Source: Nonomuraea guangzhouensis (GTDB lineage: Bacteria > Actinomycetota > Actinomycetes > Streptosporangiales > Streptosporangiaceae). Taken from it: 64,000 bases of DNA. A program made the translations under genes and the position numbers. The notes under the pieces are model-generated. The model did no database searches, had not been told where the DNA came from, and saw nothing but the letters and a program-made list of their open reading frames with translations. Location of the stretch: NCBI RefSeq assembly GCF_019396345.1, contig NZ_JAHKRM010000005.1, forward strand, positions 62,001 to 126,000, read 5' to 3'. Of the stretch, positions 25,873-34,300 are shown piece by piece. The first letter of the stretch is position 1. Each line of letters begins with the position of its first letter.

Positions 25873-26826
25873 GTGGGTTGGGACGCGCTTTCGTTGGTGG
25901 ACGCCGCAGACGACCGCCCGGTGATCGAGCGGCGGGCGGTGCTGCGTGACGGCTTCTACGAGACGCAGGCCCGCACGATGATCGAGCGGGTGCCGCAGAC
26001 CGCGGGCATCGCCCAGCGGTGGGCCGTCTCCCCCTACCGTGGCTGCGCCCATGCCTGCCGTGGCTGCGGCGCCCGCGCGGGTCATCGCCGGCTGGGGCTG
26101 GACGCGGGGCGTGATTTCGACACGCGGATCGTGGTGAAGGCCAACGCGGTGTCGCGGTTGCGGGCCGAGCTGGGCCGCTGGGGTGGTGAGGCGCTGGCGG
26201 TCGGGGTCGGGGGCGACTGTTACCAGCAGGCGGAGGCGACATACCGGTTGATGCCGGGCATCGTGGAGGCGCTCGGTGCGGCGGCGGTGCCGTTCACCGT
26301 CTACACCAAGAGCCCGCTGGTGCTGCGTGACGCGGCGCTGCTGGCGCGGGCGGGGGCGCAGGTGGCGATCTCGATCGCGTTCGTCGACGAGCGGATCCGG
26401 CGGGCGGTCGAGCCGGGCGCGCTCGGCGCGCAGGCACGGCTGGAGCTGGTGTCGGCGCTGGTGGAGGCGGGGGTGTCGTGCCGGGTGCTGATGGCTCCGG
26501 TGCTGCCGCTGCTGAGTGACGGGGCCGATCAGCTGGCGGCGACGGTACGCCGGATCGCGGCCGCGGGGGCCGGCGCGGTGGAGCCGGTGGTGTTGCGGCT
26601 GCCGCCGGGGACGCGGCAGTGGTATCTGGCGTGGCTGGGTGAGGCGCATCCGCATCTGGTGGAGCGCTATGAGGAGCTGTATGACCGGGCGGGGCTGCCC
26701 GCGGCCGGCTATGAGGAGCGGATCACGGGGCAGATCGGGCAGTTGTGCCGGGTGTACGGCATGCGGCCCGGGCCGCCGGAGCCGCCGGAGCGGGAGCCGA
26801 GGTTCCCGCAACTGGCGCTGGTCTGA
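25873..26826 (+). CDS. Radical SAM protein of the Rv2578c/SplB-like group, divergent motif
   Basis: 317 aa, GTG start. The 4Fe-4S motif CAHACRGC (CxxxCxxC) follows SPYRG, then LDAGRDFDTRIVVKANA and YRLMPGIVEAL match Rv2578c-type radical SAM proteins. Normal members have CxxxC(V/Y)YCFAR and a TNTDPYQ motif; here they read CRGCGAR and VGGDCYQQ, so the aromatic next to the third cysteine and the TDPYQ motif are altered. It may act on a different substrate or be degenerating; the frame is intact. Located just upstream of the P450 gene on the same strand. Confidence 0.85.
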   Translation: MGWDALSLVDAADDRPVIERRAVLRDGFYETQARTMIERVPQTAGIAQRWAVSPYRGCAHACRGCGARAGHRRLGLDAGRDFDTRIVVKANAVSRLRAELGRWGGEALAVGVGGDCYQQAEATYRLMPGIVEALGAAAVPFTVYTKSPLVLRDAALLARAGAQVAISIAFVDERIRRAVEPGALGAQARLELVSALVEAGVSCRVLMAPVLPLLSDGADQLAATVRRIAAAGAGAVEPVVLRLPPGTRQWYLAWLGEAHPHLVERYEELYDRAGLPAAGYEERITGQIGQLCRVYGMRPGPPEPPEREPRFPQLALV

Positions 26827-26838
26827 CCGCCCGAGGTT

Positions 26839-26858
26839 TAAGGCCGCTGCCTTAGAAT
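26839..26858 (+). promoter_or_regulatory. Dyad overlapping putative -10 of the P450 gene
   Basis: TAAGGC (26839-26844) and GCCTTA (26849-26854), 4 bp apart, overlap TAGAAT (26853-26858), a good -10 about 38 bp before the P450 ATG. A repressor bound here would block the promoter. Confidence 0.45.
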
Positions 26859-26895
26859 CTTGGTGTCCCGTCAGCCAAGCAGGAGGGCACCCGTC

Positions 26896-28107
26896 ATGAC
26901 CGCCGAATCCGTCTCCCGTTACCCCTTCGACCGGGCCGAGGCTCTGCAGCCGCCCGAGGAGTGGGCGCAGTTGCAAGCGCGGTGTCCCGTGGCGCACGTA
27001 CAGCTGCCCAGCGGCGACACGGCCGGCCTGATGACCCGCTACGACGACGTGCGGCTGCTGCTGACCGACCCGCGCTTCAGCCGCGGCGGGGAAGGTGCCG
27101 CGCGGGTGTCCACCACGGCCGACGGCGGGATCTTCGCCCGCCGCAGGGCCAGCGCGATGTCGATCGCGGGTGAGGGGCACCGGCGGTGGCGGCGGCTGCT
27201 CAGTCCGTCGTTCACCATCCGCAAGATCGAGGCGTGGCGGCCCCGGGTGCAGCGGATGGCCGATGAGCTGGTGGACGGCATGCTGGCCGGCTCCTCCCCG
27301 GCCAACCTCTCGCGTGAGCTGGGGCTGCCGCTGCCCGTGCGGGTCATCTGCGCGCTGGTGGGGGCGCCGAGTGAGGATCAGGACAAGTTCGCCTACTGGT
27401 CTCAGGTCATGCTGACCTTGACCCGCTATGAGCAGGCCGAGGTGGAGCGGGCGTATGAGGAGTTCGGGGCGTATGTCTCGAAGCTGGTGGAGGACAAGCG
27501 TGCGGCGCCGGGCGATGACATGCTCAGCGAGCTGACGCAGATCTCCGACAGCCAGGACGGCCGGCTCAGTCACGAGGAGCTGATCGCGACCGTGCAGGCG
27601 CTGCTGCTGGCCGGGCACGAGACCACCTCGAACATGATCGCGATCATGGTGGCGATGCTGCTGGCCGAGCCTGAGCGGTACGCGGCCGTGGTCGAGGATC
27701 CGGACCTGATCGCGGGCACGGTGGAGGAGGTGCTGCGGCTGGACAGCACGCTCAGCGTGATCGGGATGCCCCGGGTGGCCACCGAGGAGGTCGACTTCGA
27801 CGGGGTGGCGGTCAGCGCGGGCACGACGCTGATCCCGTGCCGGCCGGCGGCCAACCGGGATCCGCGCAAGTTCCCCGATCCCGACCGGTTCGACGCGCGC
27901 CGCGACAACGCCGGCCAGCACCTGGCCTTCGGCGCGGGGCCGCACTTCTGCCTCGGCCAGCCGCTGGCGCGGATGGAGCTTCAGGTCGTGCTGGGCACGC
28001 TGGTGCGGCGGCTGCCGGGGCTGGGGCTGCGGGACGCGCCGGGTGATCTGCGGCTGCGTACGGGGCTGCTGTCCGGCGGGCTGCAGGACGTGTGGGTCAC
28101 CTGGTGA
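26896..28107 (+). CDS. Cytochrome P450 (class I bacterial, CYP)
   Basis: 403 aa from the ATG at 26896, preceded by AGGAGGG. I-helix LLLAGHETTS (oxygen-activating AGxET), K-helix EEVLR (ExxR), and the heme loop FGAGPHFCLGQPLAR with axial Cys352. Soluble, needing ferredoxin and reductase partners, none of which is adjacent. Substrate unknown. The isolated position is typical of tailoring or detoxifying P450s. Confidence 0.95.
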   Translation: MTAESVSRYPFDRAEALQPPEEWAQLQARCPVAHVQLPSGDTAGLMTRYDDVRLLLTDPRFSRGGEGAARVSTTADGGIFARRRASAMSIAGEGHRRWRRLLSPSFTIRKIEAWRPRVQRMADELVDGMLAGSSPANLSRELGLPLPVRVICALVGAPSEDQDKFAYWSQVMLTLTRYEQAEVERAYEEFGAYVSKLVEDKRAAPGDDMLSELTQISDSQDGRLSHEELIATVQALLLAGHETTSNMIAIMVAMLLAEPERYAAVVEDPDLIAGTVEEVLRLDSTLSVIGMPRVATEEVDFDGVAVSAGTTLIPCRPAANRDPRKFPDPDRFDARRDNAGQHLAFGAGPHFCLGQPLARMELQVVLGTLVRRLPGLGLRDAPGDLRLRTGLLSGGLQDVWVTW

Positions 28108-28123
28108 AGCGGGCTGACCTGGC

Positions 28124-28145
28124 CTGATATCGGAGGCGATATCAG
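28124..28145. promoter_or_regulatory. Perfect 8-bp inverted repeat before the PBP gene
   Basis: CTGATATC (28124-28131) and GATATCAG (28138-28145) with 6 bp between; a further ATATCGG half-site follows near 28152. The dyad lies about 50 bp before the PBP start and 17 bp after the P450 stop. It is a likely operator for an unidentified regulator. Confidence 0.55.
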
Positions 28146-28193
28146 CGGGCGGCCCATATCGGTCTTGGACGTCATGAGGGCGGCTGTGCTGTC

Positions 28194-30305
28194 ATGGCCG
28201 CCATGTCCAGCTCGCGGCCTTTCGCCCGCATCTCCAGCATGGCCCGGTTGTCCGTGGCCGCCACCGCCGCCGGGGTGGTGGCGGCGGCGCTCGCGCTGCC
28301 CGCCGTGGGCGGGTCGGGGGCGGCGCTCGTCGCCTCGGCCGAGGCGCTGAACCTGCGGCCGCGGGAGCTCACCGAGCCGCCGCTGGCGCAGAAGAGCACG
28401 GTGTACGACGCCGAGGGCAACGAGATCGCCCAGTTCTACGCCCAAGACCGCAAGGTCGTGCCGCTGGAGCGCATCGCGGCGGTGATGAGGACGGCCATCG
28501 TCGCGATCGAGGACGACCGCTTCTACCAGCACGGCGCCATCGACGTCGAAGGCACGGCCCGCGCCCTGGTCAAGAACCTGACCTCGGGCGGCATCAGCCA
28601 GGGCGGCTCGTCGATCACGCAGCAGTACGTCAAGCAGGTCCTGCTGAACGCCGCCGGCACCGACAAGGACAAGAACGCGGCCCTGGACGCCAGCTACGCG
28701 CGCAAGCTGAGGGAACTGCGCCACGCCATGGCCGTCGAGCGGAAGTACACCAAGGACCAGATCCTGGAGAAATACCTGAACATCGCCTACTTCGGTGCCG
28801 GGGCCAACGGCGTGGAGGCGGCGGCCAGGCGCTTCTTCGGCGTACCGGCCGCCCGCCTGAACCTGGCGCAGGCCGCCACCCTGGCCGGGGCCGTGCAGGA
28901 CCCCAACGCGACCGCGCCCGACCGCGGGGCCACGGCGCGCGAGCTGCTGCTGCGCCGGCGCAATGTGGTGCTCGACCGGATGGAGCGGCTGGGCCGCATC
29001 ACCCGGGCGCAGGCGCAGGCCGCCAAGGCCACCAAGCTCGGCTACAAGGGCGTCAAGCAGGCCAACGGCTGCCAGGACAGCCGCTATCCGTACTTCTGCG
29101 AGTACGTCCGCCACGAGCTGCTGTCCGATCCCGCCTTCGGCAGGACGCGGCGGCAGCGCGAGCAGGCCTTCAGCCAGGGCGGGCTCAAGGTCCGCACGAC
29201 GCTGGACCCCACGGCGCAGCGGGCGGCCGAGGCGGCGATCGGCAAGCGCGTCTTCGCCGCCGATCGCGTGCTGGCCGCCGAGGCGCTGGTGGAGCCGGGC
29301 ACGGGCAAGATCAAGGCGATGGCGGCCAGCCGCCCGTTCGGCGGGTCGGCCCGCCGGGGCGAGATCTCCTACAACGCGGTGGCCGACACCGGGCACGGCG
29401 GGCTGATCGGCTTCCAGCCGGGCTCGACGTTCAAGACGTTCACCCTGATCACCGCGCTCAAGCGGGGCATGAAGATCGACGACGGCATCACCGCCGGCGC
29501 CGGCTACACCGCGCCCGGCTACGCCACCTTCACCGACTGCGCCGGGCAGAACGTCGGCGACCCGTCCTGGACGGTCACCAACGACGAGGGCTCGCCCGGT
29601 TTCAAGACGCTCGCCAGCGGCACGTGGGGCTCGGTCAACACCTTCTTCATGGCCCTGCAGGAGCGCGTCGGCCTGTGCGCGACCGTCCAGACCGCCCGGT
29701 CGCTGGGGATCAAGCGGGCTGACGGCGCCAGGCTGCGCGAGGTCGAGACGTTCACCCTCGGCGTCAACGAGAGCGACCCGGTGACCGTGGCCACCGCCTA
29801 CGCCGCCATCGCCGCCCGGGGAACCTACTGCCCGCCCATGGCCATCACCGCCGTCACCGGCCCGGACGGCCAGAGCGCCGCCTACCGGCCGCGGTGCGAG
29901 CGGGTGCTGGACCCGCAGATCGCCGACGCGACCGCCCACATCCTGTCCGGGGTGTTCACCCACGGCACGATGCGCGGCGTCGGCGGCATCGGCCGGCCGG
30001 CGGCCGGCAAGACCGGGACCACCGACGGGTATGCCAGCGCCTGGTTCGCCGGCTTCACCCCCGACCTGGCCGGGGCGGTCAGCGTGGGCGACCCGCGCGG
30101 CTCGCAGCGGCACAAGCTCACCGCCGTCACCATCGGCGGCCGCTACTACGGCGCGGTTCAGGGCGCCTCGCTGCCCGGTCCGATCTGGAAGGACACGATG
30201 ATGTCCGCGCTGCGGGGTGTGGCGCCGGCCCGGTTCACGCCGGTGAACCTGGCCCGCTTCGGCGCTGCGGGGGTTGACGAGCATGCGAATGAGAAGTCGC
30301 GTTAG
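28194..30305 (+). CDS. Class A penicillin-binding protein (glycosyltransferase-transpeptidase)
   Basis: 703 aa. One N-terminal membrane anchor (AATAAGVVAAALALPAVGG), GT51 domain with catalytic Glu106 in AIEDDRFYQHG and the GGSSITQQYVK motif, then a transpeptidase domain with Ser411 (STFK), SVN (about residue 482) and KTGTTD (Lys606). It polymerises and crosslinks peptidoglycan outside the membrane. There are no PASTA repeats at the C-terminus, unlike many PonA proteins. An ATG three codons downstream is an alternative start. A palindromic operator lies upstream. Confidence 0.94.
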   Translation: MAAMSSSRPFARISSMARLSVAATAAGVVAAALALPAVGGSGAALVASAEALNLRPRELTEPPLAQKSTVYDAEGNEIAQFYAQDRKVVPLERIAAVMRTAIVAIEDDRFYQHGAIDVEGTARALVKNLTSGGISQGGSSITQQYVKQVLLNAAGTDKDKNAALDASYARKLRELRHAMAVERKYTKDQILEKYLNIAYFGAGANGVEAAARRFFGVPAARLNLAQAATLAGAVQDPNATAPDRGATARELLLRRRNVVLDRMERLGRITRAQAQAAKATKLGYKGVKQANGCQDSRYPYFCEYVRHELLSDPAFGRTRRQREQAFSQGGLKVRTTLDPTAQRAAEAAIGKRVFAADRVLAAEALVEPGTGKIKAMAASRPFGGSARRGEISYNAVADTGHGGLIGFQPGSTFKTFTLITALKRGMKIDDGITAGAGYTAPGYATFTDCAGQNVGDPSWTVTNDEGSPGFKTLASGTWGSVNTFFMALQERVGLCATVQTARSLGIKRADGARLREVETFTLGVNESDPVTVATAYAAIAARGTYCPPMAITAVTGPDGQSAAYRPRCERVLDPQIADATAHILSGVFTHGTMRGVGGIGRPAAGKTGTTDGYASAWFAGFTPDLAGAVSVGDPRGSQRHKLTAVTIGGRYYGAVQGASLPGPIWKDTMMSALRGVAPARFTPVNLARFGAAGVDEHANEKSR

Positions 30306-30535
30306 CAAGCTTGGTGACTTCCCGTTCCGGCCCGTCTGGACGAACCGAGGTTCTGTATGAACCGCGCCGTGACGGCCTCATCGTGGGCCGCCACCGCCAA
30401 GGCGATCGGCAGGTCACCCTTACAGGCTTGCACGGCGCGCTCCAGCATCCCGGGGCGGTTGCGGCCCCGGGATCATCCGATGGACGTGGCCTCTTCGTGA
30501 TCTACGCCGGTCCGCTCTTTACCGGCACCAGCTCG

Positions 30536-31363
30536 TTAGTTGTACACGTTGAGTTCTGCGATCGACCACCAGTTGCCGGAGCTGCCGGTATTGACGACCT
30601 TGATGTAGCGGGCTGTCTGCGTGGGGAAGGATGCCAGTTGGGTCTGTTGGCCGTCCGCCACGATGGAGGAGACCTTCGTCCAGCCGGCTCCGTCTGAAGA
30701 CACGTACACCTCCGCGCTTCGCGCATAGTCATCGGTACTGCTACCGGAATCCACCTCGACCTTGTTGAAGGTCTGCGCCTGACCCATGTCCACTTGAATC
30801 CACATGCCGTCGTACTGGCCTGTCCCAGAGCTGTACCGGGAACCGGTAGCGCCATCCAGCAGGTTTGCCAGTGCATCGGCGGGCCATGGACTCTCATCCG
30901 ACGCCGTTGCGGTCCAGCCATCCCGGGCCAGCGGATCACCCATATCAGAGTTGTGGTACACGCTGAGTTCTGCGATCGACCACCAGTTGCCGGAGCTGCC
31001 GGTATTGACGACCTTGATGTAGCGGGCTGTCTGCGTGGGGAAGGATGCCAGTTCGAGCTGTTGGCCGTCCGCCGCCACGGAAGAGACCTTCGTCCAGCCG
31101 GCTCCGTCTGAAGACACGAACACCTCCGCGCTTCGCGCATAGTCACCGGCACTACTACCGGAATCCAGCACGACCCTGTTGAAGGTCTGCGCCTGACCCA
31201 TGTCCACTTGAATCCACATGCCGTTGCGCTGACCGGTTCCGGAGCTGTACCGAGAGTCGCTGTCGCCATCCAGCAGGTGTCCGAGCACATCGGTGGGCCA
31301 CGGGCTCACGTCCGACGCCGTTGCGGTCCAGCCATCCCGGGCCAGCGAATCACCCAGACCCTT
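30536..31363. repeat. 414-bp tandem duplication encoding CBM32 modules
   Basis: The shared segment GAGTTCTGCGATCGACCACC begins at 30551 and again at 30965; the segment ACGCCGTTGCGGTCCAGCCA recurs at 30901 and 31315. Both give a 414-bp (138-codon) period. Most bases are identical between copies, with a few scattered substitutions, so the duplication is recent or kept alike by gene conversion. Confidence 0.85.
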
Positions 31364-33919
31364 GACGGTGAACGAAGATCCGCCTGCAGGTTGTCCGCCG
31401 GCTCCGTTCACCGACACCGCATATTTTCCGGAGGGAAGTCCGTCCGGAACGTAAGCGCTGATGCTCGTGTCCGACCAGCTGTCGACCTTGGCATGGACCG
31501 ATCCGAAGTACACGGTGCCCAGACCTTGTGTCTTGCCGAAATGGGAACCGCTGATCGTGAACTTGTGGCCCGGGATGCCCTGACTCGGCGTCAAGGTGCC
31601 AAAGGCCGGCGTCGGGAAGCTTGACAGGCTCGTCGTCGTGAACATCGCCGACGTTCCGCTGGGCAGCGTGTAGGTGTACGAGCCGTCGGAGGATACGGGG
31701 AAGCTCTGGCGGCTGCGGGTTCCGTTGTAGACGACGGCAACACGCGCCCCGTCCAAGCCGGTCCAGTTCTGGAGTTCGAGGCCGTTGGACACCGCGGTGG
31801 GAGCCTGGATCGAAGCGGTTGCGCTCGAGGACCCGTACACGTTGATCTCACCGATGGACCAGCGGAAGAAGAACGACGCCGCGCTGCTGACGATGCGAAT
31901 GTACTGCGCCTTCCGGGGTGCCATGGAGATGGTCACTCTTCCGAGGTCCCCGCTGCCGTTGGCGATCGCGCTACCCCAGTTGACGCCATCATCGGAGACA
32001 TACACCTGGTACTTGGCAATGGAGTCGAAAGCCTTGTCCGCGGTGTTGTCCAGCACGATCTGGCTGACGGTCTTGGGGCTTCCCAGGTCGACCTGGAACC
32101 AGTCGCCGCTCTTCGCCCGAATTCCGGTGCGCCACCGTGTGCCGAGATCGCCGTCGACAGCGTTGGCCGCCGTGTCTGCCGCCGCATGCGAAGACGACTT
32201 GACGCTCCACTCGCTCCGGCTGAGCGCCTTTCCCGGTGGCTTGATGGAGGCTCCGACCGGAAGGGAGTAGGTGAGCAGGTCGTTTCCGGTCGTGTTGGCG
32301 TTCTGTATGGGCAGCAGGTCCGGATCGTAGGTGACCGTCACCGGGTTGCGCCCGCCGGTGGAGGGCTGCCGCGACTCCTCCGGCGACGACGTGGCCGTAC
32401 CGAACGTGAAGTCGTGCGTGGGATCGGAGACATTGGTCGCCGCGGGGGTGGTGCCGCTCTGCGTGGGCCCGGAGTACGTGAACGTGACCGCGTTGCCGGC
32501 GTTCAAGGTGTAGTCGAACGACTGCGTCCCGTCGGCGACACTGAAGGTCTTCGCGGCGTTCCCATCGTTGTAGGCGACCAGGACCTTCGACCCGTCGGGA
32601 TTCTGGAACGCGGCGTTCTCGATGCTTCCTGCCCCGAAGCTGTTGGAGGAGATCCGGTAGGCGCCGGGCTTCACGAACTTGCTGACCTGAGCGAGTGCGT
32701 AGTAGTCGGCGTTGTAGGTGACGGATCCGTTCGCCGGATCGATGGTGACCAGTCCGCGGCAAATACCGATACCGTTCGTGTCGCTGTTGAGCGGACCCTT
32801 GCTGGGGTCGAGTGCGATGTTCCACAACATCACGCCATTGGCCCAGTTGCGCGTGCCGTTGATGATCCACGTGTCGAGTGCGTCGTGGAAGGCCACCTGA
32901 TTGCCGGCCTGCCAGTCACCGCCCGTGGCTTCGGACAGATAGGCCTCCTTGCCCGGATAGTCGTTGTGGGTCAGGGTCTGGTAGATCGGGCTGCCGCTGT
33001 AGATGTGCCATGCGGTCCCCGCGGCGTAATTCGAGGTCGCCGGATCGTTGAAGAACGACTCGGGATACGAAGGCACATCCCAGTTGTGGTCCCACGCAAT
33101 GATCTTGGTGGAGATCTTGTCGGCCGCGAACGCCTGGCCCATCTGCTGAACCAGCTTGATGCCCTGGCGAGGCGTCAGGGACATGCCGGGCCAGGTGGGA
33201 GCGTTCAACGGCTCATTCTGCGGCGTGACGTAGGAGATGGGCACGCCGGCCTTGCCGTAGGCTCGGATGAACTTCACGAAGTAGTTGGCGAACGCGGAAG
33301 AGTGCTCGTCCTTGAGCGTGCCTCCGATCATGGAGCCGGAGGTCTTCATCCATCCCGGGGGGCTCCACGGGGTAGCCGTGACCTTGATCGACGGGTTGAG
33401 CGCGAGAGCCTGCTTGAGCTCCGGAATGATGTACGGCACATCATGCTGGATGGAGAACTTGGACAGCGTCGGATCCGTCTGTCCCGCCGGCATGTCGTCG
33501 TAGGAATAGTTCCCCGTCGCCGTGAAGTCCGAGGCGCCCATCGGCAGGCGGACCATGCTGAGGCCGATCCCGTTCGTGGGATCGAACAGCTGCTTCATCA
33601 ACGTGTTCCGGCCACTGGTCGGCAGCTTGTTGATGAGCCAGGCCGAAGAGTCGGTCAGCGCCGCCCCGAAGCCGCGAATCTTCTGGTACTTGACGCTGTT
33701 GTCCACCTTGATGGTCAGCGGGTTGGTCGTTTGCTTCGTCTGGAATGAGACGTCGCTCTGGTGTGCGACCCACTTGTCGGCGGCGACGTCGGTGAGCCAC
33801 ACCTTGACAGGGGTGCCACTGCTCGACAGCGGCGCTGCTTGTGCGGGGTGTGACAGGACGGGTAGCGCTGTGAGGCCCAAAGCGGACGCCAGCAGCGACA
33901 TCTTTCTTAATCTGCCCAT
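30536..33919 (-). CDS. Secreted GH30 glycoside hydrolase with CBM32/F5-8C modules
   Basis: 1,127 aa from the ATG at 33919, 8 nt after CGGAG. Signal peptide (basic MGRLRKM, hydrophobic ASALGLTALPVL, AQAA cleavage). GH30 barrel about residues 35-510, with acid/base Glu236 (TPQNEP) and nucleophile Glu330 (YLSEATGG). Then a discoidin/CBM32-like module, an IPT/TIG domain and two near-identical CBM32-like modules. GH30 members hydrolyse beta-1,6-glucans, glucosylceramides or xylans; beta-glucan is favoured by context. Codon 4 is TTA (33908-33910), and the signal-peptide codons are less GC-biased than neighbours. The C-terminal modules are a 414-bp tandem duplication. Confidence 0.92.
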   Translation of the reverse strand: MGRLRKMSLLASALGLTALPVLSHPAQAAPLSSSGTPVKVWLTDVAADKWVAHQSDVSFQTKQTTNPLTIKVDNSVKYQKIRGFGAALTDSSAWLINKLPTSGRNTLMKQLFDPTNGIGLSMVRLPMGASDFTATGNYSYDDMPAGQTDPTLSKFSIQHDVPYIIPELKQALALNPSIKVTATPWSPPGWMKTSGSMIGGTLKDEHSSAFANYFVKFIRAYGKAGVPISYVTPQNEPLNAPTWPGMSLTPRQGIKLVQQMGQAFAADKISTKIIAWDHNWDVPSYPESFFNDPATSNYAAGTAWHIYSGSPIYQTLTHNDYPGKEAYLSEATGGDWQAGNQVAFHDALDTWIINGTRNWANGVMLWNIALDPSKGPLNSDTNGIGICRGLVTIDPANGSVTYNADYYALAQVSKFVKPGAYRISSNSFGAGSIENAAFQNPDGSKVLVAYNDGNAAKTFSVADGTQSFDYTLNAGNAVTFTYSGPTQSGTTPAATNVSDPTHDFTFGTATSSPEESRQPSTGGRNPVTVTYDPDLLPIQNANTTGNDLLTYSLPVGASIKPPGKALSRSEWSVKSSSHAAADTAANAVDGDLGTRWRTGIRAKSGDWFQVDLGSPKTVSQIVLDNTADKAFDSIAKYQVYVSDDGVNWGSAIANGSGDLGRVTISMAPRKAQYIRIVSSAASFFFRWSIGEINVYGSSSATASIQAPTAVSNGLELQNWTGLDGARVAVVYNGTRSRQSFPVSSDGSYTYTLPSGTSAMFTTTSLSSFPTPAFGTLTPSQGIPGHKFTISGSHFGKTQGLGTVYFGSVHAKVDSWSDTSISAYVPDGLPSGKYAVSVNGAGGQPAGGSSFTVKGLGDSLARDGWTATASDVSPWPTDVLGHLLDGDSDSRYSSGTGQRNGMWIQVDMGQAQTFNRVVLDSGSSAGDYARSAEVFVSSDGAGWTKVSSVAADGQQLELASFPTQTARYIKVVNTGSSGNWWSIAELSVYHNSDMGDPLARDGWTATASDESPWPADALANLLDGATGSRYSSGTGQYDGMWIQVDMGQAQTFNKVEVDSGSSTDDYARSAEVYVSSDGAGWTKVSSIVADGQQTQLASFPTQTARYIKVVNTGSSGNWWSIAELNVYN

Positions 33920-34300
33920 GCCCATTTCTCCGGAGGACTCGTTTGTCGGGGTCGTGGTGTCGAAGCGGTTGCGTTCGCTCGCCGGCGGCCGCCGAGGAAC
34001 TGCGGTCCCTCCGCGCCGATGAGGGCCGTCTCGCTGGATGTGCCGTCCGGTTGGTACGCACACGGGCGACGCTTCGGTCTCGGCAGGCGTCCCTCCTTGG
34101 CCGCTGACCGGTCGGTGGCAGCCGCCAGTGCCCACCTGAGGTGACCTCGCCCGCCGATGGCGGGTCTTGCGTCAGGTGATCGACGAGGAACTAATTCGGG
34201 TTAGTTGCCTGCAAGTTAGCCGTCCCTGTTTCCGGCGTCAAGAAGCTCTTACGAGGAAGTTTCCGGTGGATGAACGGGTGTGTCGGCGGCGTCGGGCGGC
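33920..34300. other. GH30 upstream region with AACTAA/TTAGTT dyad
   Basis: 381 bp between the GH30 start and the LacI stop. AACTAA (34189-34194) and TTAGTT (34201-34206), separated by TTCGGG, form a perfect inverted repeat in AT-richer surroundings about 270 bp upstream of GH30. It is a candidate operator for one of the LacI proteins and probably marks the GH30 promoter area; the 5' untranslated region would then be long. Confidence 0.5.

Noticed and set aside
25760..27945. Long minus-strand open frame running from the SMR gene across the P450 gene
   Set aside because: Only the last 107 codons (SMR protein) have family features; the rest is antisense to strongly supported genes.
27981..30308. 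775-codon minus-strand frame opposite the PBP gene
   Set aside because: Gly/Arg-rich, no motifs, antisense to a class A PBP with all catalytic motifs.
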